A stretch of DNA of 64,000 nt from Leuconostocaceae bacterium ESL0958 (GTDB lineage Bacteria; Bacillota; Bacilli; Lactobacillales; Lactobacillaceae): NCBI GenBank assembly GCA_029433265.1, contig JAQTHT010000001.1:62001-126000 (forward strand), given 5' to 3'. The notes beneath the pieces were generated by a model. That model was not told the origin of the DNA, ran no database searches, and worked only from the letters and a program-made list of their open reading frames with translations. The position numbers were made by a program, and so were the translations under genes. Each line of letters starts with the position of its first letter. Position 1 is the stretch's first letter. Of the stretch, positions 45,866 to 56,400 are shown piece after piece.

Positions 45866-46354
45866 ATGAATAACAACGACATCATCATTCGCTTACGCTA
45901 CGCCCTGTCCTTGTCCAATGCCGCATTGCTTAAAATTGCAGCCAAGGGCGGCCTTGACTTAGACACAGCGACCCTGGACCAGATTTTGACCAAGCAGGCG
46001 CCAGAGACCGCAACAGATGCCAACTTATCGAATCAGGACTTGGAAAAATTTTTGAACGGCCTGATTATCGACCGTCGTGGTCCGCAAAAAGACCGGGCGG
46101 GGCAGATCATTCCGCCTAGTATGGACATCGAACAGCAAGCGCTTGTCAACAATGTCACCATCAAAAAGATTAAGATTGCGATGGGCTATACGTCAACTGA
46201 TCTACAGGAACTGCTGGCACTGGCAGGTGATCGCATTAGTAACGGCGAGCTTTCAGCCATTCTCCGCCGGCCGGACCATCGAAATTACCGCCAGGCCGGC
46301 GACCGCTACTTACGCAAACTGTTGGCGGGGATGGCCAAGCGCTACCGGCAGTAA
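45866..46354 (+). CDS. yehS: DUF1456 (YehS-like) protein
   Basis: 162 residues from the ATG at 45866, preceded by AGAGAGGA. Two related halves begin NNNDIIIRLRYALSLSNAAL and NNVTIKKIKIAMGYTSTDL, the duplicated DUF1456 unit typical of YehS. The function of the family is not established. It follows mutL by 22 bases and precedes a terminator, so it is the last gene of the mutSL operon, which may hint at a nucleic-acid role; that is only context. Confidence 0.88.
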   Translation: MNNNDIIIRLRYALSLSNAALLKIAAKGGLDLDTATLDQILTKQAPETATDANLSNQDLEKFLNGLIIDRRGPQKDRAGQIIPPSMDIEQQALVNNVTIKKIKIAMGYTSTDLQELLALAGDRISNGELSAILRRPDHRNYRQAGDRYLRKLLAGMAKRYRQ

Positions 46355-46366
46355 GTAATGAAAGCA

Positions 46367-46396
46367 AAACAGACGAAGGATTTCGTCTGTTTTTTT
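46367..46396 (+). terminator. Terminator after the DUF1456 gene
   Basis: AAACAGACGAA (46368-46378) pairs with TTCGTCTGTTT (46382-46392), followed by more T. Confidence 0.93.
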
Positions 46397-46417
46397 GTGA
46401 AGGCTTCACTCAGAATT

Positions 46418-46426
46418 TGTTATGAT
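46418..46426 (+). promoter_or_regulatory. Extended -10 promoter for murB and the downstream cda operon
   Basis: TGTTATGAT at 46418-46426 is an extended -10 match; the -35 region is weak. The start would be near 46433, with GGAG eight bases before the murB ATG at 46457. Confidence 0.55.
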
Positions 46427-46456
46427 AAAAGAGAATGAAGTTAAATGGAGAAAACT

Positions 46457-47335
46457 ATGGCCGAACTACCAGACATGCTATTCAAAAAAGAAGCCATCGC
46501 CCCCTATGCCTATACCCAGGTGGGTGGGCCCGCTGATTATTTAGCAAAACCAGAGACGGTTACGGCGCTAATGGATCTGCTTGCTTTTGCGCGTGAACAG
46601 GGTTGGCCGACCTTTGTCTTGGGTCGCTTGTCGAACTTGGTGGTCCGCTCCGGTGGCTTGCGGGGCCTGGTCATCTTGACCACCGCACTCAAGTCCATCC
46701 GGCAAGAAGGACAGCAACTGATTGCAGAAGCAGGCTGTGATTTCATTTGGTTGGCTGCGGTCGCTCAGCGAAAGGGACTAACAGGTTTAGAATGGGCGGC
46801 TGGCATTCCTGGCACCGTTGGGGGAGCAGTCTTCATGAACGCCGGGGCCTACGGCGGGCAGACGGATCAGGTGGTGACCGCCGTCAAAGCGGTCCTGGCC
46901 AATGGACAAGTCCGAACTTTTTCAGGAGAGGCGTTAGCCTTTGGCTACCGCCATTCAGTTTTCCAAGAGAATGGTGCGACGATTATTGAAGCAACCTTTT
47001 CTTTGCAAAAAGGAGATCCAAAGGCCATTCAAGCGCTCATGGACCAGCACAACTATGCTCGTGCCAGCAAGCAGCCCCTAAATTTACCTTCCAATGGCTC
47101 GGTCTTTAAGCGGCCCGAAGGCTACTTCGCCGGTAAACTCATTATGGATACGGGCCTGCAGGGAACCAAAGTCGGCGGTGCCATGGTCTCGACCAAACAC
47201 GCCGGCTTCATGGTCAATGTTGGCCAGGCCGAGGGCAATGATTATGAAGACCTGATTCACCTGGTTCAGGGAGCTGTCCATGACCGTTACGGGGTTGACT
47301 TGGAAACCGAAGTGCGGATTCTGGGGGAGCGCTAG
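46457..47335 (+). CDS. murB: UDP-N-acetylenolpyruvoylglucosamine reductase
   Basis: MurB reduces UDP-GlcNAc-enolpyruvate to UDP-MurNAc with FAD and NADPH. The 292 residues include the FAD-binding VGGPADYL and SNLVVRSGG segments, GIPGTVGGAVFMNAGAYGG, the catalytic Ser in LPSNGSVFKRP and the final Glu in TEVRILGER. The ATG at 46457 is preferred over 46445 because GGAGA lies between them. It heads an operon with the antiporter, cdaA, cdaR and glmM: two precursor enzymes flanking c-di-AMP synthesis. Confidence 0.95.
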   Translation: MAELPDMLFKKEAIAPYAYTQVGGPADYLAKPETVTALMDLLAFAREQGWPTFVLGRLSNLVVRSGGLRGLVILTTALKSIRQEGQQLIAEAGCDFIWLAAVAQRKGLTGLEWAAGIPGTVGGAVFMNAGAYGGQTDQVVTAVKAVLANGQVRTFSGEALAFGYRHSVFQENGATIIEATFSLQKGDPKAIQALMDQHNYARASKQPLNLPSNGSVFKRPEGYFAGKLIMDTGLQGTKVGGAMVSTKHAGFMVNVGQAEGNDYEDLIHLVQGAVHDRYGVDLETEVRILGER

Positions 47336-47338
47336 GCC

Positions 47339-49435
47339 ATGGATTTAATTCAATTGATTATTATCCTGGTCAGCGCCGTTGCCTGTTCCAGTATCATTTC
47401 GCACTTACTACCGGCTGTGCCGATTTCCCTCTTCCAAATTGCCATCGGTCTAGTCTTAGCGCTGAGCCTCCAGCTCAATATTGAAGTGGACTCACACTGG
47501 TTCATGATGGTCTTCGTTGCACCAATCTTGTTTAATGACTCTTGGCGCTTTCCCAAGCGAGAGCTCTGGGAACTGCGGGTGCCGATTCTAGGAAACGCCA
47601 TTTTATTGGTACTCGTGACGACGGTGATTGGCGGCTTTGCCATCCACCTCTTGATTCCCAAGTTGTCGCTGGCCGTTTCTTTGGCCTTAGCGGCTGTGCT
47701 TTCGCCAACTGATCCGGTGGCGGTTCAAGCCATTGCCAAACGGGTGAAACTACCGGAAAGCGTGCTCCACGTCGTCATGGGTGAAAGTTTGGTCAATGAT
47801 GCGACGGGCCTGGTATCCTTTAATACGGCGGTTAAAGCAGCCGTGGCGGGGACCTTTGTCCTAACGGATGCACTGCTCAACTTTGCTTGGATGACGATGG
47901 TGGGCGCAATGGCTGGTTTGGCCATCGCGGCAGCCATGATGTGGCTCCGTGATTCTGTTTCCCGCTTCGGATTGTCAGATGTGGTTTTTTATACCGTACT
48001 GACTTTGCTCATGCCCTTTCTAATTTACTGGGTGGCCGAAATTCCCCTCCAAGCTTCTGGCTTAATTGCTGTTGTGACGGGTGGCATTGCGGCCAAGCTG
48101 CTCAATGACCGCCGGGTTGGCTTTCTGTCAGCCGAAGCGACCATTGTGTCGGTCCACTCCTGGGAAGTGGTGGTCTATGTGCTGAACGGGTTAGTCTTTG
48201 TCCTACTGGGCTTAACGCTACCCAATGCACTTCGCAATATTTGGTATAACACGCAGATTCCAAACTGGTTGGTCCTGCTGTACGGCGTGCTTGTTTGGTT
48301 CATTATCTTTATGTTACGGGTGCTCTGGGCTTACGCCATCCAGTGGGGTCAACGTTGGAAGCACCCCCAGCGCCAAGCCTCTCTGCGGACAGCGATTATT
48401 TCTGGTCTGAGCGGCGTGCGCGGTGCCGTTACTTTGGCGGCTATTTTGACTATTCCCAAGCGGACGGCGAGCGGAGGGCTCTTCATGGGCCGCGATTTGG
48501 TGATTTTTATCGCTGCCATCGTCATTATTCTATCGTTGTTAGCGGCTTCGGTGATGCTGCCCTTGGTTACCAAGGAAAAAACGGAACGGGACTTTACCCA
48601 ACCCGTCGATCCGGTGGCGGGGGATAGTCCTAAGCAGGATAAGAAGGCTTTTCTGGCCGAGTCACAGGCCCGCCTGTGGACGGTTCGGGTTGGCATGCAG
48701 CAACTGCGTGATCTACAGACGGACCAGAACCGCCGGATTGTGCACGAGTTGATTACGGACCGACAAAAGACCGCCCGCTCCCTGCGTCGGCGGTTACACG
48801 AAAATCAAGATAGTGCTGATTTTCTCTCGGAAAAAGAGCAGGACTTAAAGGAACTGGCCTTGCAGGCCCAGCGCAGTCGCCTGCGCCAATTGCTATCGCA
48901 AGAAGAGATTGCGCCTGTGACCTATACGTTACAGGCCCGGCGATTAAAGCACATTGAAGCGGACTTGGCTTCGGACCGGCAGTTCTTTTCCCGCTTTCGG
49001 GGAAAATGGTTCCTGCGGAAGTCCTGGCTGTCCTTTCAAATTTGGTTATCTGACCAGGACTCCGACCGGGTGCGAGAAGAAAGCGACTTAGCCGTCCGAG
49101 AAATGGCCAAGGCGGCCATTAAAGCCCTGTCAGACTATGTGAGTCAGCAGGTCGGCGATACAGTCATGCACCGGACGGTGCGGCAGGCGGCCTATAATTT
49201 GATTGTCATCTACCGCTATCAAATTGAAAAAAGTAAGCAGGTGCAGTCCTTTGATCAGCAGGAAAAGGATGATCGGCTCCGTTTGGAACTAGATCTCAAG
49301 GCATTGAATGCCGAACGTGATTTTGTCCAGCAACTCTACGAGCAAAAGCGCATTTCACGAAAAACAAGTATTAACTTAAGACAGTATATTAATTATGCGG
49401 AAACCAGGGCACTGGTTGGCCGCAATGAGGAGTAA
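47339..49435 (+). CDS. CPA1-family Na+/H+ or K+/H+ antiporter with long cytoplasmic tail
   Basis: 698 residues. The first 420 form about twelve membrane segments of a cation/proton antiporter; the ion-site motifs are SPTDPVAV near 121-128 and GESLVNDATGLV near 148-159, with the later conserved SGVRGAVTLA. The last 275 residues are soluble, charged and helical (Gln/Arg/Asp-rich), as in YjcE/NhaP-type proteins. It exchanges Na+ or K+ for H+. It starts three bases after murB and ends three bases before cdaA, so it is co-transcribed with the c-di-AMP cyclase, a messenger known to control cation transport. Confidence 0.9.
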   Translation: MDLIQLIIILVSAVACSSIISHLLPAVPISLFQIAIGLVLALSLQLNIEVDSHWFMMVFVAPILFNDSWRFPKRELWELRVPILGNAILLVLVTTVIGGFAIHLLIPKLSLAVSLALAAVLSPTDPVAVQAIAKRVKLPESVLHVVMGESLVNDATGLVSFNTAVKAAVAGTFVLTDALLNFAWMTMVGAMAGLAIAAAMMWLRDSVSRFGLSDVVFYTVLTLLMPFLIYWVAEIPLQASGLIAVVTGGIAAKLLNDRRVGFLSAEATIVSVHSWEVVVYVLNGLVFVLLGLTLPNALRNIWYNTQIPNWLVLLYGVLVWFIIFMLRVLWAYAIQWGQRWKHPQRQASLRTAIISGLSGVRGAVTLAAILTIPKRTASGGLFMGRDLVIFIAAIVIILSLLAASVMLPLVTKEKTERDFTQPVDPVAGDSPKQDKKAFLAESQARLWTVRVGMQQLRDLQTDQNRRIVHELITDRQKTARSLRRRLHENQDSADFLSEKEQDLKELALQAQRSRLRQLLSQEEIAPVTYTLQARRLKHIEADLASDRQFFSRFRGKWFLRKSWLSFQIWLSDQDSDRVREESDLAVREMAKAAIKALSDYVSQQVGDTVMHRTVRQAAYNLIVIYRYQIEKSKQVQSFDQQEKDDRLRLELDLKALNAERDFVQQLYEQKRISRKTSINLRQYINYAETRALVGRNEE

Positions 49436-49438
49436 TTC

Positions 49439-50260
49439 ATGGGAATTTGGGCGTATTTGACCAGTAATAATTTGGTACATCTACTCGATGTCTTGATTAT
49501 CTGGTTCTTACTTTATAAGGTGATTACCTTTGTCGAGGGCACACGGGCCCTTCAGATTTTGTTTGGCGTTGGCGCAGTGATCTTGATTAAGGTCATTGCC
49601 TGGTATGCCGGTTTAGTCATTGTTTCTTGGTTGATGGACCAGCTGATTACTTGGGCACCAATCGCCTTGGTGGTGATTTTCCAGCAGGAAATCCGGCGGG
49701 GATTAGAAAGCTTAGGACGACGGCTGACGGTTAGAAGGCACCATATTGATAATGCCCAGGCCCGGGAGTTGATCAAGGGCTTGGATATGGCATTGGAATA
49801 CATGTCCAAGCGCCGTATCGGCGCCTTGATTACCATTAACGGGAAGGATAGTTTGGAAGAATACATCAAGACCGGGATCGAATTGGATGCGACGGTGACG
49901 GGGCAACTTTTGATTAACATCTTTATTCCCAACACGCCCCTCCACGATGGCGCGGTCATCATTAACAATGATAAGGTAGCGGTAGCTGCGGCCTACTTGC
50001 CACTGTCTGATTCCACCCGGATTCCCAAGGAATTGGGGACCCGGCACCGCGCGGCGGTTGGGATTTCGGAAGCAACCGATGCGGTGACTGTAGTGGTATC
50101 AGAAGAAACCGGTGAAATCTCCATTACCCACCAGGGCGAGTTATTGCGGCGAATGGATAAGGAAGCCTATACCAATTTCTTTGAAAAGCAGTGGGTCGAA
50201 CCAGTCGAAAAGAAAAAGAGCTTTGGGAAACTGTTGAAGGGTGGTCAAAAAGAATCATGA
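49439..50260 (+). CDS. cdaA: Diadenylate cyclase CdaA
   Basis: CdaA makes c-di-AMP from two ATP at the membrane. The 273 residues have three N-terminal membrane segments (about 11-30, 35-55 and 58-82) and a DAC domain with DGA at 170-172 and RHR at 202-204, both needed for catalysis. It is followed by cdaR with an ATGA overlap and by glmM, the standard regulatory trio in Firmicutes. GAGGAG at the antiporter stop is its ribosome site. Confidence 0.97.
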   Translation: MGIWAYLTSNNLVHLLDVLIIWFLLYKVITFVEGTRALQILFGVGAVILIKVIAWYAGLVIVSWLMDQLITWAPIALVVIFQQEIRRGLESLGRRLTVRRHHIDNAQARELIKGLDMALEYMSKRRIGALITINGKDSLEEYIKTGIELDATVTGQLLINIFIPNTPLHDGAVIINNDKVAVAAAYLPLSDSTRIPKELGTRHRAAVGISEATDAVTVVVSEETGEISITHQGELLRRMDKEAYTNFFEKQWVEPVEKKKSFGKLLKGGQKES

Positions 50261-51240
50261 ACAAATTAAAGAAAGTCACTTCTTCAAAGGCGGTTAACCT
50301 CCTGTTTTCATTGGTCTTAGCGTTGCTGGTGGCGGCCTATGTGCTGTCTACGAAGCCTAGCATCACGCGGACAAGCGATAACAATAATTCCTCTTCTTCC
50401 TTCATTCCAGAAAAGCGGGCTACGTTAACCGTACCGCTGACCTTGCAGTACAATACGGATGATTATGTTATTTCTGGGGCGCCTGCTTCAGTCAATGTGT
50501 CGGTACATGGTTCAGCTGCACTCGTAGCTGCGGCGCAAAACCATAACGACGTGCAAGCTTCCGTTGACCTGCGGGGACTCCGACCAGGTCAGCACACTGT
50601 GACGGTGGCCCTATCCGGGGTAAACTCATCATTAACTGCAACCACGGTGCCACAAACGGTAACGGTGACGATTGCCCAAAAGGCAACGGCTAAGAAGAAT
50701 ATTAAGGTACTTTACGATGATCAGCGCCTAGCTTCAGGCTACACGGTCAAGGATACGACGACGGATCCTCAGTCTGTTACGATTTCTGGTACCAAGGAAG
50801 CGGTTGATTCAGTTTCCTATGTTGGTGCTAGCTTAGATCTGGACAAAAATACCAAAAGCAATATGACCCGGCAGGCCAAGTTGGCTGCTTACGATCAAAA
50901 CGGCGAACCCGTTGATGTCACCCTGTCGAAAACAGAGGCCAAAGTGACGGCCCAAGTGGCCAGCGGCTTGGAAAGTAAGCAGGTAAGCTTGCAGCCAGCG
51001 GCAGCCAATGACCAGTCTGATTTGTCGGCTTACAACATTACGCTCAGTCAAAATAACGTGACAGTCAAAGGGTCTAGTGATACACTAAAAAACATTGACA
51101 CGTTGGAAGTGCCGCTTGATTTGAGCAATGTTAAGAAGCAAACACAGCAAACAGTGACGCTCACGAAGCCAAATGGGGTCGCAGGCCTTTCTGACAATCA
51201 GGTGACGGCCACCATTAGCCCTAAACAAAGTGGGCAGTAA
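50257..51240 (+). CDS. cdaR: CdaA regulatory protein CdaR (YbbR-domain protein)
   Basis: 327 residues: one N-terminal membrane segment (about 12-29), then extracytoplasmic YbbR repeats rich in Thr, Ser and Val (for example VPLTLQYNTDDYVISGAPAS and VKDTTTDPQSVTISGTKEAV). CdaR binds CdaA and adjusts its activity. The frame extends upstream to 50191, but the ATG at 50257 overlaps the cdaA stop and gives the usual N-terminus. Three to four YbbR units are visible by repeated VTVSG-like strands. Confidence 0.93.
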   Translation: MNKLKKVTSSKAVNLLFSLVLALLVAAYVLSTKPSITRTSDNNNSSSSFIPEKRATLTVPLTLQYNTDDYVISGAPASVNVSVHGSAALVAAAQNHNDVQASVDLRGLRPGQHTVTVALSGVNSSLTATTVPQTVTVTIAQKATAKKNIKVLYDDQRLASGYTVKDTTTDPQSVTISGTKEAVDSVSYVGASLDLDKNTKSNMTRQAKLAAYDQNGEPVDVTLSKTEAKVTAQVASGLESKQVSLQPAAANDQSDLSAYNITLSQNNVTVKGSSDTLKNIDTLEVPLDLSNVKKQTQQTVTLTKPNGVAGLSDNQVTATISPKQSGQ

Positions 51241-51281
51241 CATCTTGACTTGTTCAAAGATGATTGGAGAAGAAAATTCAT

Positions 51282-52649
51282 ATGACAGATTCACAGTTAA
51301 AATACTTTGGGACTGATGGCGTCCGCGGAGTTGCCAACCAAGAATTAACGCCAGAATTAGCTTTGAACCTTGGCCGGGCCGGCGGGGCCATTTTGACCCG
51401 GCACCATGAAGACGCCGAACGACGACCTGTTGTCGTGGTTGGACAAGACCCCCGGATTTCATCGGAAATGTTACGGGAAGCACTGGTGGCTGGATTACTA
51501 TCCGTTGGGGTGGATGTGTTGAATTTGCACGTCATCACGACGCCAGCAGTTGCTTATTTGGTGGAAACGCTGGAAGCGGATGCTGGCATTCAAATTACGG
51601 CTTCTCACAATCCGGCTTCCGATAACGGGATTAAGTTCTTTGGTCAGGATGGCTTTAAGCTGTCCGACGAATTGGAAGCTGAAATCGAAGAGGCGCTGCT
51701 TGCGTCGGCTGACCAGTTGCCCCGACCAGCTGCTGCTGGCTTGGGGACAGTGTCCAACTATCCAGAAGGCGCCCAGAAGTACTTGGCCTTTTTGCAAAAG
51801 ACAATTCCGACGGACTTGTCCGGTTTCCGAGTGGCGTTGGATGGCGCCAACGGCGCCACGGCAGATTTGCTGCCCCAGCTCTTCGCTGACATGGGCTTGG
51901 ATTTTGAAACCATGGGCACGGAGCCAGATGGTTTGAACATTAATGACCATGTTGGTTCTGTTCATCCGGAAGCACTGGCCGAAATGGTCAAAGAGGGGGC
52001 CTTTGATGCCGGTCTGGCCTTCGATGGCGATGGCGACCGCTTGATTGCTGTCGATGAAAAGGGCCAAATCGTTGATGGCGATAAGATTCTCTATATTACT
52101 GGTAAGTTCTTAAATGAACAGGGCCGTTTGAAACAGCAGACAGTGGTATCAACGGTTATGTCCAATCTTGGTTTCTACAAGGCCTTGTCCGAGGCCGGTC
52201 TACAGTCTGTGAAGACCAAGGTAGGCGACCGCTACGTCATGGAAGAGATGCTGGCCAACGACTATAGTTTGGGTGGCGAACAAGCTGGCCACATTATTTT
52301 CAAGGATTGGGCCAAGACGGGCGATGGGCTGCTCACAGCCTTGCAGTTACTCTACGTGATGAAGGAAAGTGGTCAGTCGCTGTCAGAACTGGCAGCGCCC
52401 GTGACTATTTACCCCCAGGGACTAGTCAATGTGACCGTGGCTGATAAGCAGGCAATGGTTAAAAATCAGGCTGTCCAGGATCAGATTGCGGACCTGGAAG
52501 CTGAAATGGGCTCTGAAGGGCGGATTCTGGTGCGCCCTTCCGGCACGGAACCCATTGTGCGGGTCATGGTGGAAGCCCAAAGTAAGGACTTAGTCGAACA
52601 TTATTTGCAGCAGATGGTGGCGACCATTCAATCAGTCAAAGAAGCATAA
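51282..52649 (+). CDS. glmM: Phosphoglucosamine mutase
   Basis: GlmM converts glucosamine-6-phosphate to glucosamine-1-phosphate on the way to UDP-GlcNAc. The 455 residues hold the phosphoserine loop TASHNP (S108), the metal loop [11 protein letters not shown], the sugar loop GGEQAGH and the phosphate loop RPSGTEP. In Bacillus and Lactococcus GlmM also binds CdaA and lowers c-di-AMP synthesis, which fits its place at the end of this operon. A TTG at 51264 is in frame, but the ATG at 51282 has the better ribosome spacing. Confidence 0.97.
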   Translation: MTDSQLKYFGTDGVRGVANQELTPELALNLGRAGGAILTRHHEDAERRPVVVVGQDPRISSEMLREALVAGLLSVGVDVLNLHVITTPAVAYLVETLEADAGIQITASHNPASDNGIKFFGQDGFKLSDELEAEIEEALLASADQLPRPAAAGLGTVSNYPEGAQKYLAFLQKTIPTDLSGFRVALDGANGATADLLPQLFADMGLDFETMGTEPDGLNINDHVGSVHPEALAEMVKEGAFDAGLAFDGDGDRLIAVDEKGQIVDGDKILYITGKFLNEQGRLKQQTVVSTVMSNLGFYKALSEAGLQSVKTKVGDRYVMEEMLANDYSLGGEQAGHIIFKDWAKTGDGLLTALQLLYVMKESGQSLSELAAPVTIYPQGLVNVTVADKQAMVKNQAVQDQIADLEAEMGSEGRILVRPSGTEPIVRVMVEAQSKDLVEHYLQQMVATIQSVKEA

Positions 52650-52653
52650 GAAT

Positions 52654-52680
52654 AACAGCTAGCAGCGCTAGCTGTTTTTT
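52654..52680 (+). terminator. Terminator after glmM
   Basis: AACAGCTAGC (52654-52663) pairs with GCTAGCTGTT (52667-52676) around a three-base loop, followed by T. Confidence 0.93.
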
Positions 52681-52692
52681 ATTTTGCCATGA

Positions 52693-52720
52693 TTTTCACG
52701 AAAGCGAAATCTGCTATAAT
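52693..52720 (+). promoter_or_regulatory. Promoter for rnc-smc-ftsY region
   Basis: TGCTATAAT at 52712-52720, with a weak -35 TTTTCA at 52693-52698 and 16-base spacing. It is the third TGCTATAAT element in the window. Confidence 0.8.
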
Positions 52721-52752
52721 AAGAATACTAATCTTTGGAAAGGAATCACGTT

Positions 52753-53454
52753 TTGTCACCAGCAGAATTTAACCAATACTTGGCTGCCCACTATGCCATT
52801 CACTTTGACAATCTTGACTTGTTGAAGGAGGCCTTGACGCAGCGGAATTACTTAAACGAACATCCGCGGGAAACAGGCCGGGACTATCAGCGGCTGGAAT
52901 TTTTAGGCGATGCGATTATGCAGGCGACGGTTACGGAGTACCTCTTTACCCGTTATCCGAACTGGCACGAAGGGCAGCTGACCGAGATGCGGATTACCAT
53001 GGTGCAGACCAAATCCTTTGCGCATTTTGCGGCGATGATTCACTTAAACAAAGCTATTCGCTTGGGTAAGGGAGAGGAGATGAACGGGGCCCGGCAGCGC
53101 CCATCCCTCCTAGAAGACATCTGGGAGGCCTTCATCGGCGCGCTTTACTTAGACCAAGGCCAGTCTGTCGTCGTTTCCCTTTTGCAGCAAACGGTCTTTG
53201 CGGCCATTGATGAACACTTCTTTGATCAGTTCATCGACTTTAAGAGTCGGCTGCAAGAACACCTGCAAGTGAAGGGCAACGTGGCCATTGACTACACCCT
53301 GCTCAAAGAAGAGCGGCACGCAGACAACAGTCAAACTTTTGAAGTCTCGGTCGCTGTAGATGGCCAAGTATTGGCCTATGGTCGCGGTTCTTCTACCAAG
53401 GAAGCGGAGAAGCAAGCCGCGCAGCGAGCCTTAGCAAAACTAGACGCAGAATAA
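52753..53454 (+). CDS. rnc: Ribonuclease III
   Basis: 233 residues starting with TTG at 52753, which is eight bases after GGAAAGGA; a TTG at 52735 overlaps that site and has none of its own. The RNase III domain shows the signature RLEFLGDA and the second acidic cluster LEDIWEAFIGALYLDQG. A double-stranded RNA-binding domain ends the protein (from about 155, with GRGSSTKEAEKQAAQRAL). It cuts rRNA precursors and other duplex RNA. rnc-smc-ftsY order is conserved in Firmicutes. Confidence 0.96.
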   Translation: MSPAEFNQYLAAHYAIHFDNLDLLKEALTQRNYLNEHPRETGRDYQRLEFLGDAIMQATVTEYLFTRYPNWHEGQLTEMRITMVQTKSFAHFAAMIHLNKAIRLGKGEEMNGARQRPSLLEDIWEAFIGALYLDQGQSVVVSLLQQTVFAAIDEHFFDQFIDFKSRLQEHLQVKGNVAIDYTLLKEERHADNSQTFEVSVAVDGQVLAYGRGSSTKEAEKQAAQRALAKLDAE

Positions 53455-53455
53455 G

Positions 53456-56400
53456 ATGAAACTAAAAACACTGGAAATTGCCGGCTTTAAGTCCTTTGCT
53501 AATAAAACTGTTATCGACTTTCAGCAGGGGATGACCGGCATTGTTGGTCCCAATGGATCAGGAAAATCAAATATTATTGAAGCCATTCGATGGGTGATGG
53601 GGGAGCAGTCTGCCAAAGATCTCCGGGGCAACAAGATGGCGGACGTCATCTTTGCGGGTACAAAAAGTCGGGCTGCTTTGAACCGGGCGGAAGTGTCGCT
53701 CACTTTTGATAATAGCGACCATTATATTCCGGCCGATTTTTCGGAAATTCGAATTACCCGCCGGCTCTATCGGAGCGGAGAATCCGCCTACCAGCTGAAC
53801 GGGGCGGCCTGCCGGTTAAAAGATATTCACGAGTTGTTTATGGATACCGGCCTGGGTCGGGATGGTTTTTCCATTATTTCCCAGGGGCAAGTGGAACGTA
53901 TTTTTTCTGCAAAGCCAGAGGAGCGTCGGGGCATTGTGGAAGAAGTTGCGGGTGTTTATAAGTACAAACAGAGCAAGGAAAAGGCTGTCCGTGATTTAGC
54001 TGCCACGGATGAAAACTTGGCCCGAGTCGACGATATTGTCGCAGAAGTGGCGCAGCGTTTGGCGCCGCTGGCAGCGCAAGCTGAGACGGCAAAAGCCTAT
54101 TTGGACAAGCGGCAGCAGTACGAAGAACTGGATCAGGTGCAACTGACCCAGTCGATTTGGTCTTTGCAGCAGGAAGTCGCAGCGACCGAAAGGGCAGTGA
54201 CGGCCAGTGCGGAGACGTTAAACAGCCAGCAAGCCACCCTTCGTGAGCAGCAAGCGGCCTTAAGCGCTGCACGGACGCAGATACAAGAGCAGCAAGCTAA
54301 TCGGGATCAGTTGCAGGCAGACATCGTGACTTTGACCCAGCAACGGGAGCAGGCCATCGCTGCCAAACAGCTGGCTGCCCAAGCGCAGGAAAACCGGAAA
54401 CAGGGCTTTGCACAAGTAGCTGAACAGCTGGATCGGCTTACCCAACAAGAAAAAAAACAAGCAGTTGAGCTGGCAACAGCAACTGAAAGTGAACAACAAT
54501 TAACGGCGCAAGCGGCCACGATACGAGCCACGCTGCAAAAGCTTGAGCGGGAACACGGGGATCAGAAGCTGGCGGCGGTCAAAAAAGCATTGGCCCAAAA
54601 CCATCAAGATTATGTTGCTGTCATGCAGGAAGTGGCTAGCAGCCGGAACAGGGTCACCTTTCAAGAAAAAAGCATTGCGCAGCATGAACAACAAGCTGCG
54701 GCAAAGCGGCAGGCTTTGCAAGCAACCGACCAGGAAGTTGCGGCTTGCCAGCAAGAACTAGCAGCCTATCAATCGGCCCATCCGGATCAAGCGCAAACGG
54801 AGAACCCGTACGAGCAAGAACTAGCAACGGCAGAAGCAACACTGACAGCAGCGCAGGCCAATTTAGAAGCAAAAGAACAGGACTGGCAGCAGGCTGCTTA
54901 TCAAAAAGATCAAGTGCAAGCCCGCTACGATGCCCAGACTGCCTTAGACGAATATGCCGGTTTCTACCATGGCGTCCAGCACCTCATGCAGCCAGCCGTG
55001 CGGCAATCCTTTCCAGGGATTGAAGGCGTCGTTGCGGAATTGATTGACGTTCCGAGTCGCTATACCAAGGCCATTGAAACGGTCTTGGCGGGGGCTTTGC
55101 AACAAATTGTTGTCGACCAGACTCGAACAGCCAAAGCAGTGATTGCCTATATGACCAAACACCGCCAGGGCCGCGTAACCTTACTGCCCTTGGATTCGGT
55201 GCAGCCCCGGTCGATTCGTGACCTGAGTGCTGTCCAAAAAGAAGCAGGCTTCATTGGTGTCGCCGCTGATCTGGTCCAAATGCCAGCAGGCATGGACAAT
55301 GTCTTACGGTCACTATTAGGGACCACGTTGTTGGCAGAAAACCTAGATGCAGCAACCCGGATTGGTCGGGCCTGCCGGCACCGTTTTCGGATTGTTTCCC
55401 TTGATGGCCAGCTGGTCAATGCCGGGGGTTCGATTACCGGCGGGGCCAATCAGCGGCAGGGTAGCTCGGTCCTTTCCCGGCAACAGGAACTGCAGCAGTT
55501 GAGTGCCCAACTCACCGCTGCAAAAGAAACTGTTCAACGTTTGGAGGAAGGCCGAAATCAGGCGCAGGCTGAGCGGCAGCAGGCCCAACAGCAGCTGGCG
55601 GACTTGCAGGCAGCCAGCCGGGATTACGAGAATGCCGGCCAAGCAGTTGATTACGAACGGAAGGCACTGGCTGATCGGTTGAATCGGGCACAGACGCAGC
55701 AACAGACCTTGCAGTTGGATGTTCAAGATTTGCAGGCAGCCTTGGCTGATGCCCAAACCGAGCTGGCGCAAGCCAAACAGGATTTGGCGGCGGCGACTGA
55801 GCAGCAGGCTCATACAGAGGCTGAAAACCAAACATTGCAGGAGCAGGTCGAAACAGTAACTGCTGCCCAGGAATCTTACCAAAAGGAAGCTGCCGACTTT
55901 CAAGTTGAACTGGCCCGAGTTGAGGCGGCCTGTCAAAACCAGCACACGCAAGCGCTGCGTTTGCAGGAAAGCTTAGCTGACTGCCGGCAGGAGCTAGCGA
56001 CCTTAGCGCAGGAAAAAGCGAAGCTGGAAGAGCAGACTCAGGCTGCGGATAATCCAGCAGCTTTGGCAACAGAACTGACGAAGGTGACGGCTGCCCTGCA
56101 GGACAAGGAAGCACAAGTCAACACTTTGGCGAACGCGCTCACAGAGCAGGGGGCGACCGTGCAGCAACTAGAAGCACAGGTGACCGAACAACAAGCCGTC
56201 GTCAACCAAGCCAGCACTGACCAAGTCCAAGTGCAAAACCGCTATGAGCAACGGCAGCAACAGTTAGAACGGGCAGCCGGTCAGCTGCAGCAGCGCTATG
56301 GGTTAACGGTGCAGTCGGCAGCAGATGTTCATGAAACGGATTTGACGGCAGCCGAACTAGCGGCGCACTTACAGCAGTTGAAAGCCGATTTGGATGCGAT

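Noticed and set aside
51498-52067. Minus-strand open frame opposite glmM
   Set aside because: Fully within a conserved gene; no promoter, ribosome site or recognisable domain.
55343-56114. Minus-strand open frames opposite the smc coiled coil
   Set aside because: They arise from the Gln/Ala-rich coding strand; repetitive Leu/Cys-rich translation has no real domain.
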